Source of the DNA: Amorphophallus konjac
Lineage: Eukaryota; Streptophyta; Magnoliopsida; Alismatales; Araceae
Assembly: GCA_022559845.1 (NCBI GenBank)
Contig: CM040123.1
Span: 314,507,933-314,571,932 of the forward strand
DNA: 64,000 nucleotides
Direction: 5' to 3'
This document shows positions 1 through 10,098 of this stretch, in pieces. Each line of letters begins with the position of its first letter. The stretch's first letter is position 1. The notes below the pieces were generated by a model. The model ran no database searches. It had not been told where the DNA came from and saw only the letters and a program-made list of their open reading frames with translations. The translations under genes were made by a program, and so were the position numbers.

Positions 1-689
1 GAACTGCATCCTTGATTGATCTTTAGAGCCTTTAGCTTACTTTGACTTCTTCTCTATCTTTTTATATTTTTGGTGTCAACAAATGCCCCCACCAGCTGGT
101 GGCGTGAGCAAAGAATGAGCGGCACGGGACCTGCAGGTGTATGCTTCAATATCTGTGCATGTATTTCTTGCTTGATCTGTCTATCCAGCTTGAATTTTGT
201 TTTCATATTCGTAGCATCTTCAGTATTTCATAGGCGTTTTTGGGGCTAGTGCTAGACTGCTGAGTCTTGAATGGCCAGTATTCTCGTTTCATTGGTTACA
301 TTTTCATCCCGGCGCGTGTTGTTGTTACTGAAGTTTATGAATCGTCGGGACTTTCTGGGGCGTATTGTAAATGACAGACTAATGGCCTTTAAGCTACAAA
401 GAGCTGATTGCCGGTCTGGGCTAGAAGAGATGAACTCTAGCCTTCAATAGCACAGAACCCGACTGGAGGTTTCATCCGCTCGTGCAGAATGGGTGCGCAG
501 CCGGATGGACGAACTGCGAGCACCCACCCTTTCAAGGAAAGGACGGGGGTATCGCTCCACCGCGTGCCGGGTTTCAGGAGTTGCCAAATTGGCACAAGTG
601 TAAGTCTCATCGGGCAAACGTGTCGTATGGTTATTAAAAGCTTCATCATCGGCATTGGGTTTATGCTGATGCAAGGAAACGGGTGTGCT

Positions 690-1205
690 TCAGCAGAGTA
701 GACGAAAGGTCTGCTCCGGGTAGGTTTCATTATCGATCAGGGCGATGATGCCTTGTGACCGATAGAAGGTTTTATCATCGGTGGGACTCGGGATAGTAGA
801 AAATGGGTGAGTTTCATCAAAGTAGATAGAGGGCCTGCTCTGGGTAGGTTTCATTATCGGTCTAGGCGATGATGCCTCAGGACCGACAGCAGGTTTCATC
901 ATCGACATTGGGTTTATGTCGACGCAAAGAAGTTGATAAGTTTCATCAGAACAGACGAAAGGCCTATTCTGGATAGGTTTCATTATCGATCTAGGTGATG
1001 ATGCCTTGTGACCGACAGAAGGTTTCATCATCGACATTGGGTTTATGTCGACGCAAAGAAGTTGATAAGTTTCATCAGAATGGACGAAATGTCTATTCTG
1101 GCTAGGTTTCATTATCAATCTAAGCGATGATGTCTTGTGACTGACAGAAGGTTTCATCATCGACATTGGGTTTATGTCGACGTAAAGAAGTTGATAAGGT
1201 TTCAT
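690..1205. repeat. Tandem repeat, unit about 130 bp
   Basis: A unit built from GGTTTCATTATCGATCTAG, a GATGATGCC stretch, GGTTTCATCATCGACATTGG and a TTTATGTCGACGCAAAGAAG stretch recurs with ~130-bp spacing; the last block begins near 889, 1020 and 1150. A minus-strand reading frame runs through it (690-1205) only because the unit length keeps frame; it encodes a low-complexity repeated peptide with no recognisable domain. The repeat lies downstream of the minus-strand TATA box near 1311-1320, so it would be in the transcribed leader of element 1. Confidence 0.7.
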
Positions 1206-1310
1206 CAGCTCTCACTCTTCTTTCTCAGATGGCTTTGAATGTTCTCTCCCGTATTTTTCTGATTTCGATTGGCTTCTCGATTGATCCCCCTTTCTTCTGT
1301 CGAAGACAAG

Positions 1311-1320
1311 GGCTTTTATA
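1311..1320 (-). promoter_or_regulatory. Putative LTR TATA box of element 1
   Basis: On the minus strand the sequence reads CTATAAAAGC. It lies about 550 bp inside the proposed 5' LTR edge at 1867, a normal place for an LTR promoter. No experimental support. Confidence 0.35.
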
Positions 1321-1867
1321 GGGGGCTGGCCCTCTTCCATCGGCACGGGCTCTTCCCGGCGCGGATCAACCGACGCGGTCGGCAGCAACCTCCTCGACGC
1401 GCTCCCGTCATAATGGGCTTGGGCCCATTTCATTTGTGAATCGGGGCCACCAGTGGCTCTAACTAGTTGGGCCTTCATTGTTGATCATATGGGCTTTTTT
1501 TGAAATGGTCATTTGTTCTTCTTGCAGCTCAATTGATACTTTCCTTCCACAAATGTGTGACAAGCTATGTATATCCCTTCTTTTAATCATCAAAATATTC
1601 TGAAGATCCTTTTCATCAGGCAGATGACTCCCCGGAGCTTAACAAAGCCTTAATCAGCCTGACTATCTGAATAATAGTAGTGCTGGACAGCAACTTTGAC
1701 CTTGTGCGGCCCCAGCCGGATGGAGTGTTGAGTGGTAATGGATCTTCTTCTATTCTGATTCTCATAACCTCCAGGGATGACATAGGAGCCGCATCCTGGA
1801 TTGATCTTCAGAGCCTTTGGCTTACTTTGACTTCTTCTCTATCTTTGTATATTTTCGGTGTCAATAG

Positions 1868-3946
1868 CTGGTCACCAAACCAGGGATAACCACTCCAACG
1901 CCAACGTCCCATCAAGGACCTCCAACCACAGGCGTCACACCTCCATCCTGTCTCATCGAATCCTATCTCAAATTGTCCAAGTGGACACCTGCCAATCCTG
2001 ATTCTACCCTTATCACAGAGCCACGAGACACCACTGGGACAACTCATGGCACACGTCTCTAGGGGAGAAAAGTGCATCCAAACTCACAGCAACCTGGTCA
2101 ACGACGCCGCGACCAAAGCACATGGGTCCCCTGACAATACGCATCTCGCCATGGTCGACCACGAGACTAGCCTTATCAGTCGCTCGCAGCTACCAACCGG
2201 AACCCAAAATCTCTCAGAGATCACTTCCTCTAGAACACGATCTCATCGAGGACACGACTGGCAACACAAGTCGGGCACCAAACCACCGACTCTGACCAAC
2301 CCGTCCTCGACCTCCGTCAGATGACATCTTCAACAAACCCCATCGGGTCAAACACCGACACCTGACACGGCACCCATCACATGAACAGGGTATTCATGCA
2401 GCACACTTGCCAACATTTTCCCCCAACACTCCATCCTACCAGTGGCAAGAACCACGATATCTCGAGCAACGGCACGGCAACAACACGTCTCACATAGAGG
2501 AACTGATCCTCTAATGCTCAACGCATCCTCAGGAATCCGCCCGTAGCATCCAACGCTACGATCCTGAACCTGTGGGTTATGGACCCACCACGCTTCCGCT
2601 ACACACTCTGATCCACGCGCACAGCCAAACACGGCAACTCGGGACTCGCCATCCCGACAATTCGCAACTCGGCTGGACAACTTCAGAAAATAGGGTGAGG
2701 AAAGCTCCATTACCTCAAACCCCAAGCACAGATTCTCCCAAATCTGGCAATCCTCCGCAACTCTGCAGACTCTGAACTGCCACACATCGAAAAGTTCCAG
2801 CACCAGCCAAGAATGCGAACACCGCCCAACCAGCACTCGTCCTTCCGGAACAGTGCCAACACCCTTACACACCAGGGGAAATGGGCACCACTCTCGTAGG
2901 CAACCACCTTGCCAAAGCACGGATCACGTCTCGCACGGACTTCATGGCACACGAAGGCCAACCAATCCGGGCACACAATGCAAGATGACGAACCTTAGCT
3001 AAACACAATCTCTTCAACCAAAGGAGAAACCGACATACCTCCGACCAATGGAAGAACTCCACGCTCGACCTAATCTCGAATCTCACGCACACTGGGAACA
3101 ACACCTTCTAGCACCGAGAAAACCATCGCTTCCCTTAGGTCAGCGCCTCCGACACACTCGGCGAGTGTCACGTCAGACCACAATCATAGCATCTCTCGAT
3201 GCACCACCACTGCAATTCCTCGAACTGCAACACGCCATGCCAAGAGCCGCAACATGAGCCATAATCGACAACCGTTAACGCTCATCCTCGAGTCTCGAAA
3301 CACACCTCGAAACCTTCTCATCTTAAACCAAATCCAGGCGAACACAACCCGTTCGCACACAAGAGCGCATGAGCAAGACATACTGGGACACCATAGCCCA
3401 ATCCTACCTCGAAATCCATAAAAACAATCGGGACCGACACGTCATTTTTGACGCCACAGAGCATGACAAGAACACAAGGCTCGACGAAACAGTAGCTCAC
3501 TGAGAAGATCCTTAGCTCACCCGAGCACACTTCTTGATCAGAACACCCGCTCTGCCACCTCAACTACAACCTCAACGCCTCAGGGCTGGACAACCTCAAG
3601 CTAAAGTGGCCAAACTCGACAACAGCTCTCTCAAAGCACGCTCATAGCCATTTAACCACGAACAATCCTTGCCAGCTACCTGACCTTGCAGCAGACACCT
3701 GGAACACAGCACAACCGGGGTCACCACCGATGAGGGAGAAGCTCTCAACCTCGATCCGCAAACCACACGCCTGCACGAAAGCTACGAACAGCAACCGCCT
3801 TCACAGCGCCATGCAGCGCACTCAAGCTCTCAAGCAAGAAATCAAGCGGAAAACATGCACGAAATCCTATGCCAGCTGCCAACTGTACTGGATCTTATGG
3901 ACTCTAATCACTGTAATATCTCAAATTCCTATGTACGTCCACAACC
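1868..3946 (-). other. Non-coding interior of a large gypsy-type element (LARD-like)
   Basis: This 2.1-kb stretch lies directly downstream (minus strand) of a primer binding site at 3947-3961 and so should be the 5' interior of the element whose LTR ends at 3964. No gag, protease, RT or integrase motif is visible in any frame. The longest frames (for example 2348-2920 minus, 190 codons) show no domain and strongly overlap frames on the other strand. The composition is uniform, with no internal repeats that I can see. A large non-autonomous derivative (LARD) is the best reading; a degraded gag cannot be excluded. Confidence 0.4.
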
Positions 3947-3961
3947 ACTGCTTTGATACCA
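3947..3961 (-). other. Primer binding site (initiator-tRNA-Met type), gypsy-type element
   Basis: Minus strand reads TGGTATCAAAGCAGT, two bases away from the LTR end CGTTACA at 3964. Plant Tekay/Del-type gypsy and copia elements prime with a sequence of the form TGGTATCAGAGC; here one base differs (AAAGC for AGAGC). Confidence 0.7.
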
Positions 3962-3963
3962 TC

Positions 3964-4245
3964 TGTAACGACCCAAGATCAGGATACCGGAAAGGAACCG
4001 ATACCATTCGAATCCTGGCCCGCCGCCCACGAGCCGGTGGGCTCGGAAGGGCTAAAAGGAGTGTGGAGGCACAAATAAATAGGAAATAATACAGGATAAT
4101 TCAACAATTAACAGAAATAAATAAATGACTACTACAAAAGAGTCCAGTCCAACAGAAAGTATAGTCTAAAGTAGTAAAGCGTACCACATGCCAAGTGAAC
4201 ACTCGGCCCGACGAGCTGGCAACTGAGAACCTCCGAACAGCACAC
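3964..4245 (-). mobile_element. Gypsy-type LTR, 3' portion (split by the Tat insertion)
   Basis: The minus strand ends in GGTCGTTACA followed by the primer binding site, the usual end of Tekay/Del-type LTRs. The rest of the same LTR resumes at 31307 after the 27-kb Tat element. Joined, the LTR would be about 3.0 kb, starting TGTAATGCCCC at 34038 and ending here with TTACA, giving matched TGTAA...TTACA ends. Confidence 0.65.
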
Positions 4246-4422
4246 TGTGAGCGACGTCACGCGGTTTGAGGAATGAAATGCGGAGCGCGCGGGCTCGTTT
4301 GGTTTTATCTGACTTTTGCTGCAACACCAAAAAAATAAGAGAAGAGAGAAGGGGGCCACCACGGGAGATTGCTCTGGCGGGGCGAGCAGGACAAACGCAA
4401 TATGATAAAGAAGGGGATTAAG

Positions 4423-4920
4423 CGGCCATAGCGGAAGTGACTCGCCGCGGCCTCGGGGGACGGGAATGGTGCAGAAATTAAATAACAAAAATTGAAACGG
4501 CCATTGCGGGAAGTAACTCGCTGCGGCCTCGAGAGTACAGCAGGATATGAATATAACAAGATATAAAATGGAGCAGAATTTAACGGCCATTGCGGGAAGT
4601 GACTCGCCGCGGCCTCGAGAGTATATCAGAAGAGAGATGTGGCAAGATATAAGAGATATAGCAAGATATATATATATGACAGAATTCAAACGGCCATTGC
4701 GGGAAGTGACTCGCCGCGCCCTCTAGAGTATAGCAGAAGAGAGATATGGCAAGATATAAGAGATATAGTAAGATATATAGATGACATAATTCAAACGGCC
4801 ATTGCGGGAAGTGACTCGCCGCGGCCTCGAGAGTATAGCAGGTATAAGAGCAACATAAAGTATGAAGACAGAAATTTAAACGGCCATTGCGGGATATGAC
4901 TCGCCGCGGCCTCGAGATTG
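4423..4920. repeat. Tandem repeat in the Tat LTR, unit about 80-110 bp
   Basis: Six units, each opening with a CGGCCATTGCGGGAAGTGAC block followed by TCGCCGCGGCCTCGAGAG and an AT-rich spacer with AGATATGGCAAGATATA-type sequence. Units start near 4423, 4497, 4582, 4691, 4796 and 4880. The same array is at 29382-29880 in the other LTR. The open frames here (4132-4689 minus, 4639-4899 plus) are by-products of the repeat. Confidence 0.85.
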
Positions 4921-5543
4921 TGATGTGATCGCCAGGGGTCGAGGACCCAAAATGAAAGAGTGATCGCGCCTACCTCACTAGCAGGAAGTGGCGGGTTGCT
5001 TCTTCCTCCCCCTTCGACCGGCCGACGGAGAGATCTTTCTTCAGTTACCCTTGCAAAATAACAGACAGTAGATAGACAGAATTAGAAAACGGCAGTGTAG
5101 TATCAATCTCTTGCAATAAAAAATAATGAAATCATGACAAGACACACACCTGGTTGGTGTTGTTTTTAAACCCCTCTCGGACACGAGTAGGAGGAAAATC
5201 CTATGATGAATGGAATTATGCAAATGTATACCTACGAAGGTTCCCTTATGAAGGGAGACGGAGAATACGAGATGATGAATGTAAAAGAACTAAGAAGAAA
5301 AGGGGAGAGAGTTGGCTTATTGAATGCGCCGATGGCGGGATCCGGCGGAGCTTCGACAGCGTAGGGACGACGTGGAAGCGCGGTGGACGAATACGACCTT
5401 CCTTTCATGAGTGTGGGGACCCGAGAAGTCGACAGAACCTCCCCCTACAAAAGACCCCACGGGTTAAAAATGACTCCGGCAGCCTCTGGGCTCCGGCAGC
5501 CTGTCGGACCTCTTAGAAGCTCTCTTCGGACTTAGGGGGGGCC

Positions 5544-5553
5544 TCTATTTATA
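5544..5553 (-). promoter_or_regulatory. TATA box of the Tat LTR (3' copy)
   Basis: Minus strand CTATAAATAG, about 790 bp downstream of the LTR start. The matching box in the other LTR is near 30505-30516. The five GGCGTCC hairpins begin only ~15 bp upstream of it, at 5568. Confidence 0.6.
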
Positions 5554-5567
5554 GAGCTCCGGAGGAT

Positions 5568-6074
5568 GGAGGCGTCCAGGACCTTGGACGCCTTCATCAG
5601 GGCAAAATTAATATTTTATGTTATTTATATTTTTTTATTTCAAATTTTTTAAGGAGGCGTCCAGGAAAATGGATGCCTCCATAAAAGCCCACCGAACCCC
5701 CGCCGAAAGCCGCACGCGGTTTGGCACAACGCGTGGTTTTGATCGGCGCCTGTGATTCATGAATGGGCGCGTCTAATTGGCAGGACGTCTTCACATTTTG
5801 GATTTTTTCTCACGTGACAAACCGACCGGCGGACGGGGGGCGCCCGTGGGCAAGTTGATGGAGGCGTCCAGGGGCCTAGACGCCTCCATGAAATTATTAT
5901 TTTATTATTTTATTTTTTCACCATTATTAATATTATATATTTCTTTTATTATCTTGTATTTGATGGAGGCGTCCAGTCAAGTGGACGCCTCCATTAATTT
6001 ATTATATTTTATGTTGTTTTTGTGTTTTTTGTAAAATGAAAATCATGGAGGCGTCCAGGGGCCTGGACGCCTCC
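5568..6074. repeat. Array of five 28-bp hairpins (GGAGGCGTCC ... GGACGCCTCC) in U3 of the Tat LTR
   Basis: Units lie at 5568-5595, 5653-5680, 5860-5887, 5965-5992 and 6047-6074. Each has a 10-base arm GGAGGCGTCC, a loop of about 8 bases and the reverse-complement arm, with one or two changes in some units. Spacers are AT-rich and unrelated in length (57-180 bp), so this is an interspersed array and not a simple tandem repeat. All lie upstream of the TATA box on the minus strand. The other LTR has five equivalents at about 30529-31038. Confidence 0.9.
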
Positions 6075-6343
6075 ATGAAGACCCCCCGGATTCCCCGGAA
6101 AGGCGTCGGCAACCGCATGCCAGACACTCTCCTGGTCCCGAAAACTTCCGATGTGTCCGATTGGGGGTGATGCCACCCAAATGCTGTATGATTTCTGCAA
6201 CGAGGCGATTTCTGGATGCCGAAAAGGCGGAAGAAGACTCAAGAATAGGAAGCACTCAAGCGATTCAAAATGCGAAAGCCGCTGCGGGGCGTCGCATAGT
6301 AATATGAGATTTTCTCAGGGACGTCAAGAATAGCGTGTCTACA

Positions 6344-6358
6344 GCTGCCCCGCCTTGG
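6344..6358 (-). other. Polypurine tract of the Tat element
   Basis: On the minus strand the 15 bases before the LTR start read CCAAGGCGGGGCAGC, directly abutting TGTAGACAC. The position and purine content fit the plus-strand priming site for the 3' LTR. Confidence 0.6.
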
Positions 6359-7434
6359 CGTCTGGTTTGCAAGGGAGTGACACGTAATGGAATGGTATCG
6401 AAGTGGAGTGAAATGGAGTGGGAATGGACTGATAAGTTGATGCCAAAGTGTGATGAGACATGCTTTTGACATTACTGTTTGGAATCTTTCCTGTAGTTTC
6501 AATGAGGCGACCTTGAAGAAGGTCTTTCGAATTTGACGATTGCTTAGACAGAGATCAAATAAGGGAGGATGAGATGTGCGCTCAGGCACGAAAATAAAGG
6601 AGACCAACTTCTCGGTGTGGAAGTACCTGGGTCATAAACCTACAGGTTTCACCTTTGGGGAGTGGTTACCAACCAATGTGGAAGTGCTGCGGCCAAGGTG
6701 GGTCAAACAAGGTAAAAAGCAAAGGAATATCTGAGGGTCTGTCCAAACAAGGGTCTCCTTCGGAAGAGCAGCGTAGGGCTATCTCAAGGAAACTCAGTAT
6801 TTCATTCGGAATGGAATATCTCATATTGTAAGAATTGAAGCACAGCGGCTTTCACAATCGAATCACCTTGAATAATCTTCCGCAATAAGATCAAAGTCCT
6901 ACATGAATGCATGCTGGATTTAAAGAAAAATTTAAAACAAACTAAAATAGAAAATAGCCAAGGATAATATTGTCAATTTGTTAAGAATGGGTCAGGATAC
7001 CGATCCGGTGAGTTGATACCGAGCTGGAGCCCGTTTATCCGCGCACCAACTCACTGAATGGAACCGTCGTCCCCATGCTACCACAAATTAACGGCCTATC
7101 CGTACAACCCAAATTCTTCCGGAATCATCACCGTTTTTATTGAAGGGGAACTCAAATCCTAGATTCGTTCGGGTCGCAAGGTCCTTGACATGTTCTAGTA
7201 GCGTAGGTATCATATAATATGATGCATGACACGGGGGGACCAAACGCCGAAGGATGGTACACAAGATAGGACAAAGACGTCCGTTAGTAAAACCTGCACA
7301 GACCAACATAGATTAAATAAATCAGAAAGCATCAGAATTGCAACAGAATCACACCACAGTACAAGGAGATCTAGACAAAACCCTGACGACTGACCACTGA
7401 TGTGACGTGTTTCGTCCTGTAGCGCCTCTCTTTT
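6359..7434. other. Non-coding stretch between the Tat polypurine tract and gene A
   Basis: No frame of interest and no domain in either direction. Low-complexity GAATGGA-type runs occur near 6387-6440. The last ~50 bases lead into the gene A promoter. Confidence 0.5.
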
Positions 7435-7444
7435 CCTATAAGTA
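7435..7444 (+). promoter_or_regulatory. Putative TATA box of antisense gene A
   Basis: CCTATAAGTA lies 97 bp upstream of the proposed start codon at 7532. Gene D has the same layout: CTATAAATAC about 99 bp before an exon that also begins with a MEGESS-type peptide. The matching spacing in two paralogous genes supports a real promoter. Confidence 0.55.
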
Positions 7445-7531
7445 CCTCCCTTAGGCTAGTTCATCCAAATGCACCAAGGAGAGTTTTGAAAGCTCAGGAG
7501 GAGAAGGAGAGGAGAATCTAGGGATTTCAGG

Positions 7532-8935
7532 ATGGAAGGAGAGTCTTCCCGCATTATGAATAGGAGCCGGCCTAGCAGCGAGATCAGGCGACTTTCCGGC
7601 CTCGAGGGTCATCTGAGTGGGACGATCCAGATACATATGGTAAGCTGATTCATTTCAAATTCTCCGCGTGAACCTTATTTCACCTCTTTTCTTTTCTCTT
7701 CTTCTTTCCAGCCATATCCACTCTTCCCAGGCCCAAGGAAGTTTTCCAAACTGCCATGGCTTTCAAAGTTGACTTCCAACATCTCCATTGGCATGAGGGC
7801 CATACTCTCGAGGTGGCATCTTCAGGGGCCCCTTATTCATGCCAAGCACTATGAGAGGATTCGCATGGACTGGGCGGCTATGGGCGCACTAGTGGAGATC
7901 TGGCATCCCCAGACCCACACTTTCATCTTCACGACCTTCGAGGCTACCATCCTCCTCGAGGAGGTGGAACTTCTACTCGGACTGAAGAAATTCAAGAGTG
8001 ACGAGAAGGTAAAGGCTATGCGGATGCTGACAAGGGGGACTTCCGAGAGCGTACTTGGAAGCTTCATGCCGCCCGACACAGCCAGAAAGGTCCGCACTCA
8101 AAAGGGAATTGATTTACAAAGGCTCGCAGAATGGGTTATGGATGCCCTGAGAGGGCCACCAGATGATGACCATTTGGAAGGGATTATGAAAGGGTTCACC
8201 ATTTGTCTGGCGGGTGCTCTCTTGTTTCCTTATACCGACAACATAGTGGAGGAGGACCAACTGAGTGCCATCCGCGGGATTTGGAGTGGAAAGAGGGTGG
8301 GGCCCGCCATCCTTGCCTACCTTTACAGTGGCCTTACTGCCTCGAGCATGGGTAAGCCTCCTTTCGGTTGTGCACTTGTTCTGAATTGCTGGATTGATTT
8401 GCACTTCAAATTTGACCACCGTGAGGGGATGCCGACTGCTTCGAAGCTCTTCCAACAGAGCCCCCTTTATCACATAGCCGATGTGTTAGGCTTCGGTGGC
8501 ACCGTGGCGAACCGTGTTTCGTGGCTGAAGAAACGTGAAGACTGGCGGTCTCACTTTCGAACCGTGACACAAAGCTTCTTCACTTGCGCACCGGCATGTC
8601 TACTCTCACTTGAACTCTTCATGAGGTCTTCTCCCGAAGTTGAACTCCAACTGATCGGTGCGACTGAGTTTGTCCTTTACAACGTGCATCGGTGCTACCT
8701 CCAGATCGGCATTCCACGCCACTCGTTCCCACTGCTAACCGGCATCGTTCCTTTGAAGAAGAGGGACTTGGGCGCGGAAGCGGACGCGAAGGAAGCGAAG
8801 GCCATTAAAGCGCCCTGGAAGACAAGTGTCGTGGGAAAGGCGTTAGCGCACGTGGAGGAAGAATGTGAGCTGTGGAGGGCTTATGTAACCGAACTGGGGA
8901 AGTTAAGGCCTAGAGTGCCTAAGCCCCTGATGTAG
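7532..8935 (+). CDS. Antisense gene A: PMD/DUF7745-like protein, two exons, intact
   Basis: Exon 1 is 7532-7639 (36 codons, starts MEGESSRIMNRSRP) and exon 2 is 7712-8935. The intron has GTAAGC and a pyrimidine-rich TTTCCAG acceptor, and both junctions keep frame. The ~443-residue product has no stop or frameshift, unlike its neighbours. The core (about residues 70-300) contains WAAMGALVEIWHPQTHTF and a following ILLEEVELLLGL helix. This resembles the start of plant mobile domain (PMD) and DUF7745 proteins, in which a strand pair ending in 'TF' precedes the 'T/LL-x-EV-x-x-LLGL' helix. The C-terminus is Lys/Glu-rich. It runs opposite to the retroviral genes, upstream of genes B-D. Biochemical function of the family is unclear; host PMD proteins (MAIN, MAIL1) act in the nucleus with PP7-type phosphatases. 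PMD-superfamily membership is my inference from motifs. The start is supported by the paralogous exon 1 of gene D. Confidence 0.7.
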
Positions 8936-9068
8936 CTCACTCTGCTTTCTCATGGAATAAAATCTAGAATTGGCATTTTGGACCATTGTTCCCCTTTGTT
9001 ATCATTTTTATGATTTTTATTTTTCTCTTCTTTTTTTCTTCTTCTTTTTTTTATTTACTCATATTATG

Positions 9069-9071
<3 letters not shown>

Positions 9072-9128
<57 letters not shown>
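9072..9128. repeat. (AT)n microsatellite
   Basis: About 28 uninterrupted AT dinucleotides, directly before the hairpin cluster upstream of gene B. Confidence 0.95.
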
Positions 9129-9133
<5 letters not shown>

Positions 9134-9146
9134 CATTTTTTTTAAT

Positions 9147-9333
9147 GGGGGCGTCCAGGGGCCTAGACGCCCCAATATTTTTGAATATTTTTTATTTTAA
9201 GAAATTTTATGGGGGCGTCCAGGCAACTGGACGCCCCAATATTTTTGATTTTTTTTTATTTTAAAAATTTTTATGGGGTTTTAATATTTTTTTAAAAAAA
9301 TTTTATGGGGGCGTCCAGGCGCCTGGACGCCCC
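9147..9333. repeat. Three GGCGTCC hairpins directly upstream of the gene B promoter
   Basis: Units at 9147-9173, 9211-9237 and 9307-9333 have arms GGGGGCGTCC and GGACGCCCC. They are the same family as the LTR hairpins, with the outer arm base changed symmetrically (GGAGG to GGGGG and CCTCC to CCCC), so both arms changed together. The last unit ends 18 bp before the gene B TATA box. Confidence 0.9.
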
Positions 9334-9350
9334 AAAAAAAGGACATCTTC

Positions 9351-9358
9351 TATAAAAG
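9351..9358 (+). promoter_or_regulatory. TATA box of antisense gene B
   Basis: TATAAAAG, 78 bp upstream of the start codon at 9429 and 18 bp downstream of three hairpins of the LTR motif family. Confidence 0.6.
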
Positions 9359-9691
9359 GGGGCGTCACCCCCTCCACTGTTCATTCCAACGACCCATTCT
9401 ACTTTGACCGACCCATTCTCAATTCCTAATGGAGCAAGGAGGACCGAGCCAGGGTGGGGAGAAGCGGAAACGATTTGCTCGTCGTCCGAGGAAGTCGAGG
9501 GATCATGCAGAGCAGGCTGCCATGGAGGAGGAGGTTGTCGCGGAAGAGGAGGCACCTCCCTTGGCCGTGGAGGGTCCTGAGGGCCTCGGCGACGCGGGGG
9601 AAGATGAGCATGACCCGGTAAGCCCCTTAGACTTCCATTCTTTTGGTTTATTAGGCTAAACAGGCGGGCGAGAGACCGGGGAGTGAGGGAA

Positions 9692-9927
9692 GGAGGCGTC
9701 CTGTGTTTTGGACGCCTCCATCCTCTCAATTTTTTATTTTTGTTTTATTATTATTTTTTGTTGCGTAAGTAATTAAATAAAATCAGAAATTAAGGAGGCA
9801 TCCTCAGAGGGGGACGCCTTCATGATATAATATATTATTTTTTTGTTTGTTTTTTTGTTTGTTTTTTGTTTTGTTAAAATAAAATAAATAAAATAAAAAG
9901 AAAGCGTCCAGTGGAGTGGACGCCTTT
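9692..9927. repeat. Three more GGCGTCC-type hairpins in intron 1 of gene B
   Basis: Units at 9692-9719, 9793-9820 and 9901-9927 have the same arm sequence with single changes and a different loop. They lie within the AT-rich intron between 9618 and 10046. Confidence 0.85.
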
Positions 9928-10098
9928 AAATATATATATATATATTTTATTTTTTTTGAATAAATAAATATTATGTACATTGTTGTTGTTTATTATTATC
10001 CATGATTCTGATGTGTTCCTATTTTTGTTTGTTTTGTGGTGTGCAGGGCGTGATGAAGAGCCGGATCAGCTGGTCCCTGGTGGTAGCAGCGTACCGGC

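Larger units (their letters stand above)
1..1867 (-). mobile_element. Small minus-strand LTR element, partly outside the window (element 1)
   Basis: The first ~82 bases and bases ~1785-1867 are ~90% alike over the whole stretch and both end in GGTGTCAA(C/T)A. Read on the minus strand this is an LTR start, TG(A)TTGACACC. The first copy is preceded on the minus strand by a purine-rich tract at 83-94 (GGTGGGGGCATT), which fits a polypurine tract, so 1-82 would be the beginning of a 3' LTR and ~1867 the outer edge of a 5' LTR. The distance is under 1.8 kb and no retroviral domain is encoded between them, so the element would be non-autonomous. The inner end of the 5' LTR and its primer binding site were not located. 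Confidence 0.45.
4246..6343 (-). mobile_element. 3' LTR of the Tat element
   Basis: Matches 29206-31306 along its whole length with only scattered differences (two in the first ~83 bases). Minus-strand ends are TGTAGACACGC (at 6343) and CGCTCACA (at 4246). It holds a TATA box, five copies of the GGCGTCC hairpin upstream of that box, and a ~100-bp tandem repeat downstream of it. The flanking polypurine tract at 6344-6358 identifies it as the 3' LTR of a minus-strand element. Confidence 0.85.

Noticed and set aside
2348..3563. Several minus-strand frames (up to 190 codons) as genes
   Set aside because: Cys/Trp/Val-rich products without motif or coiled coil, equal frames on the other strand; treated as non-coding interior.
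4132..4899. Frames of 84-185 codons near 4.1-4.9 kb (and 29.1-29.9 kb)
   Set aside because: They are translations of the ~100-bp LTR tandem repeat and appear in both LTRs.
7769..8935. Treating gene A as a single-exon gene starting within the core
   Set aside because: The frame continues upstream to a clean AG acceptor at 7710-7711, and a MEGESS-type exon 1 with GT donor and TATA box lies at the right distance, matching gene D.
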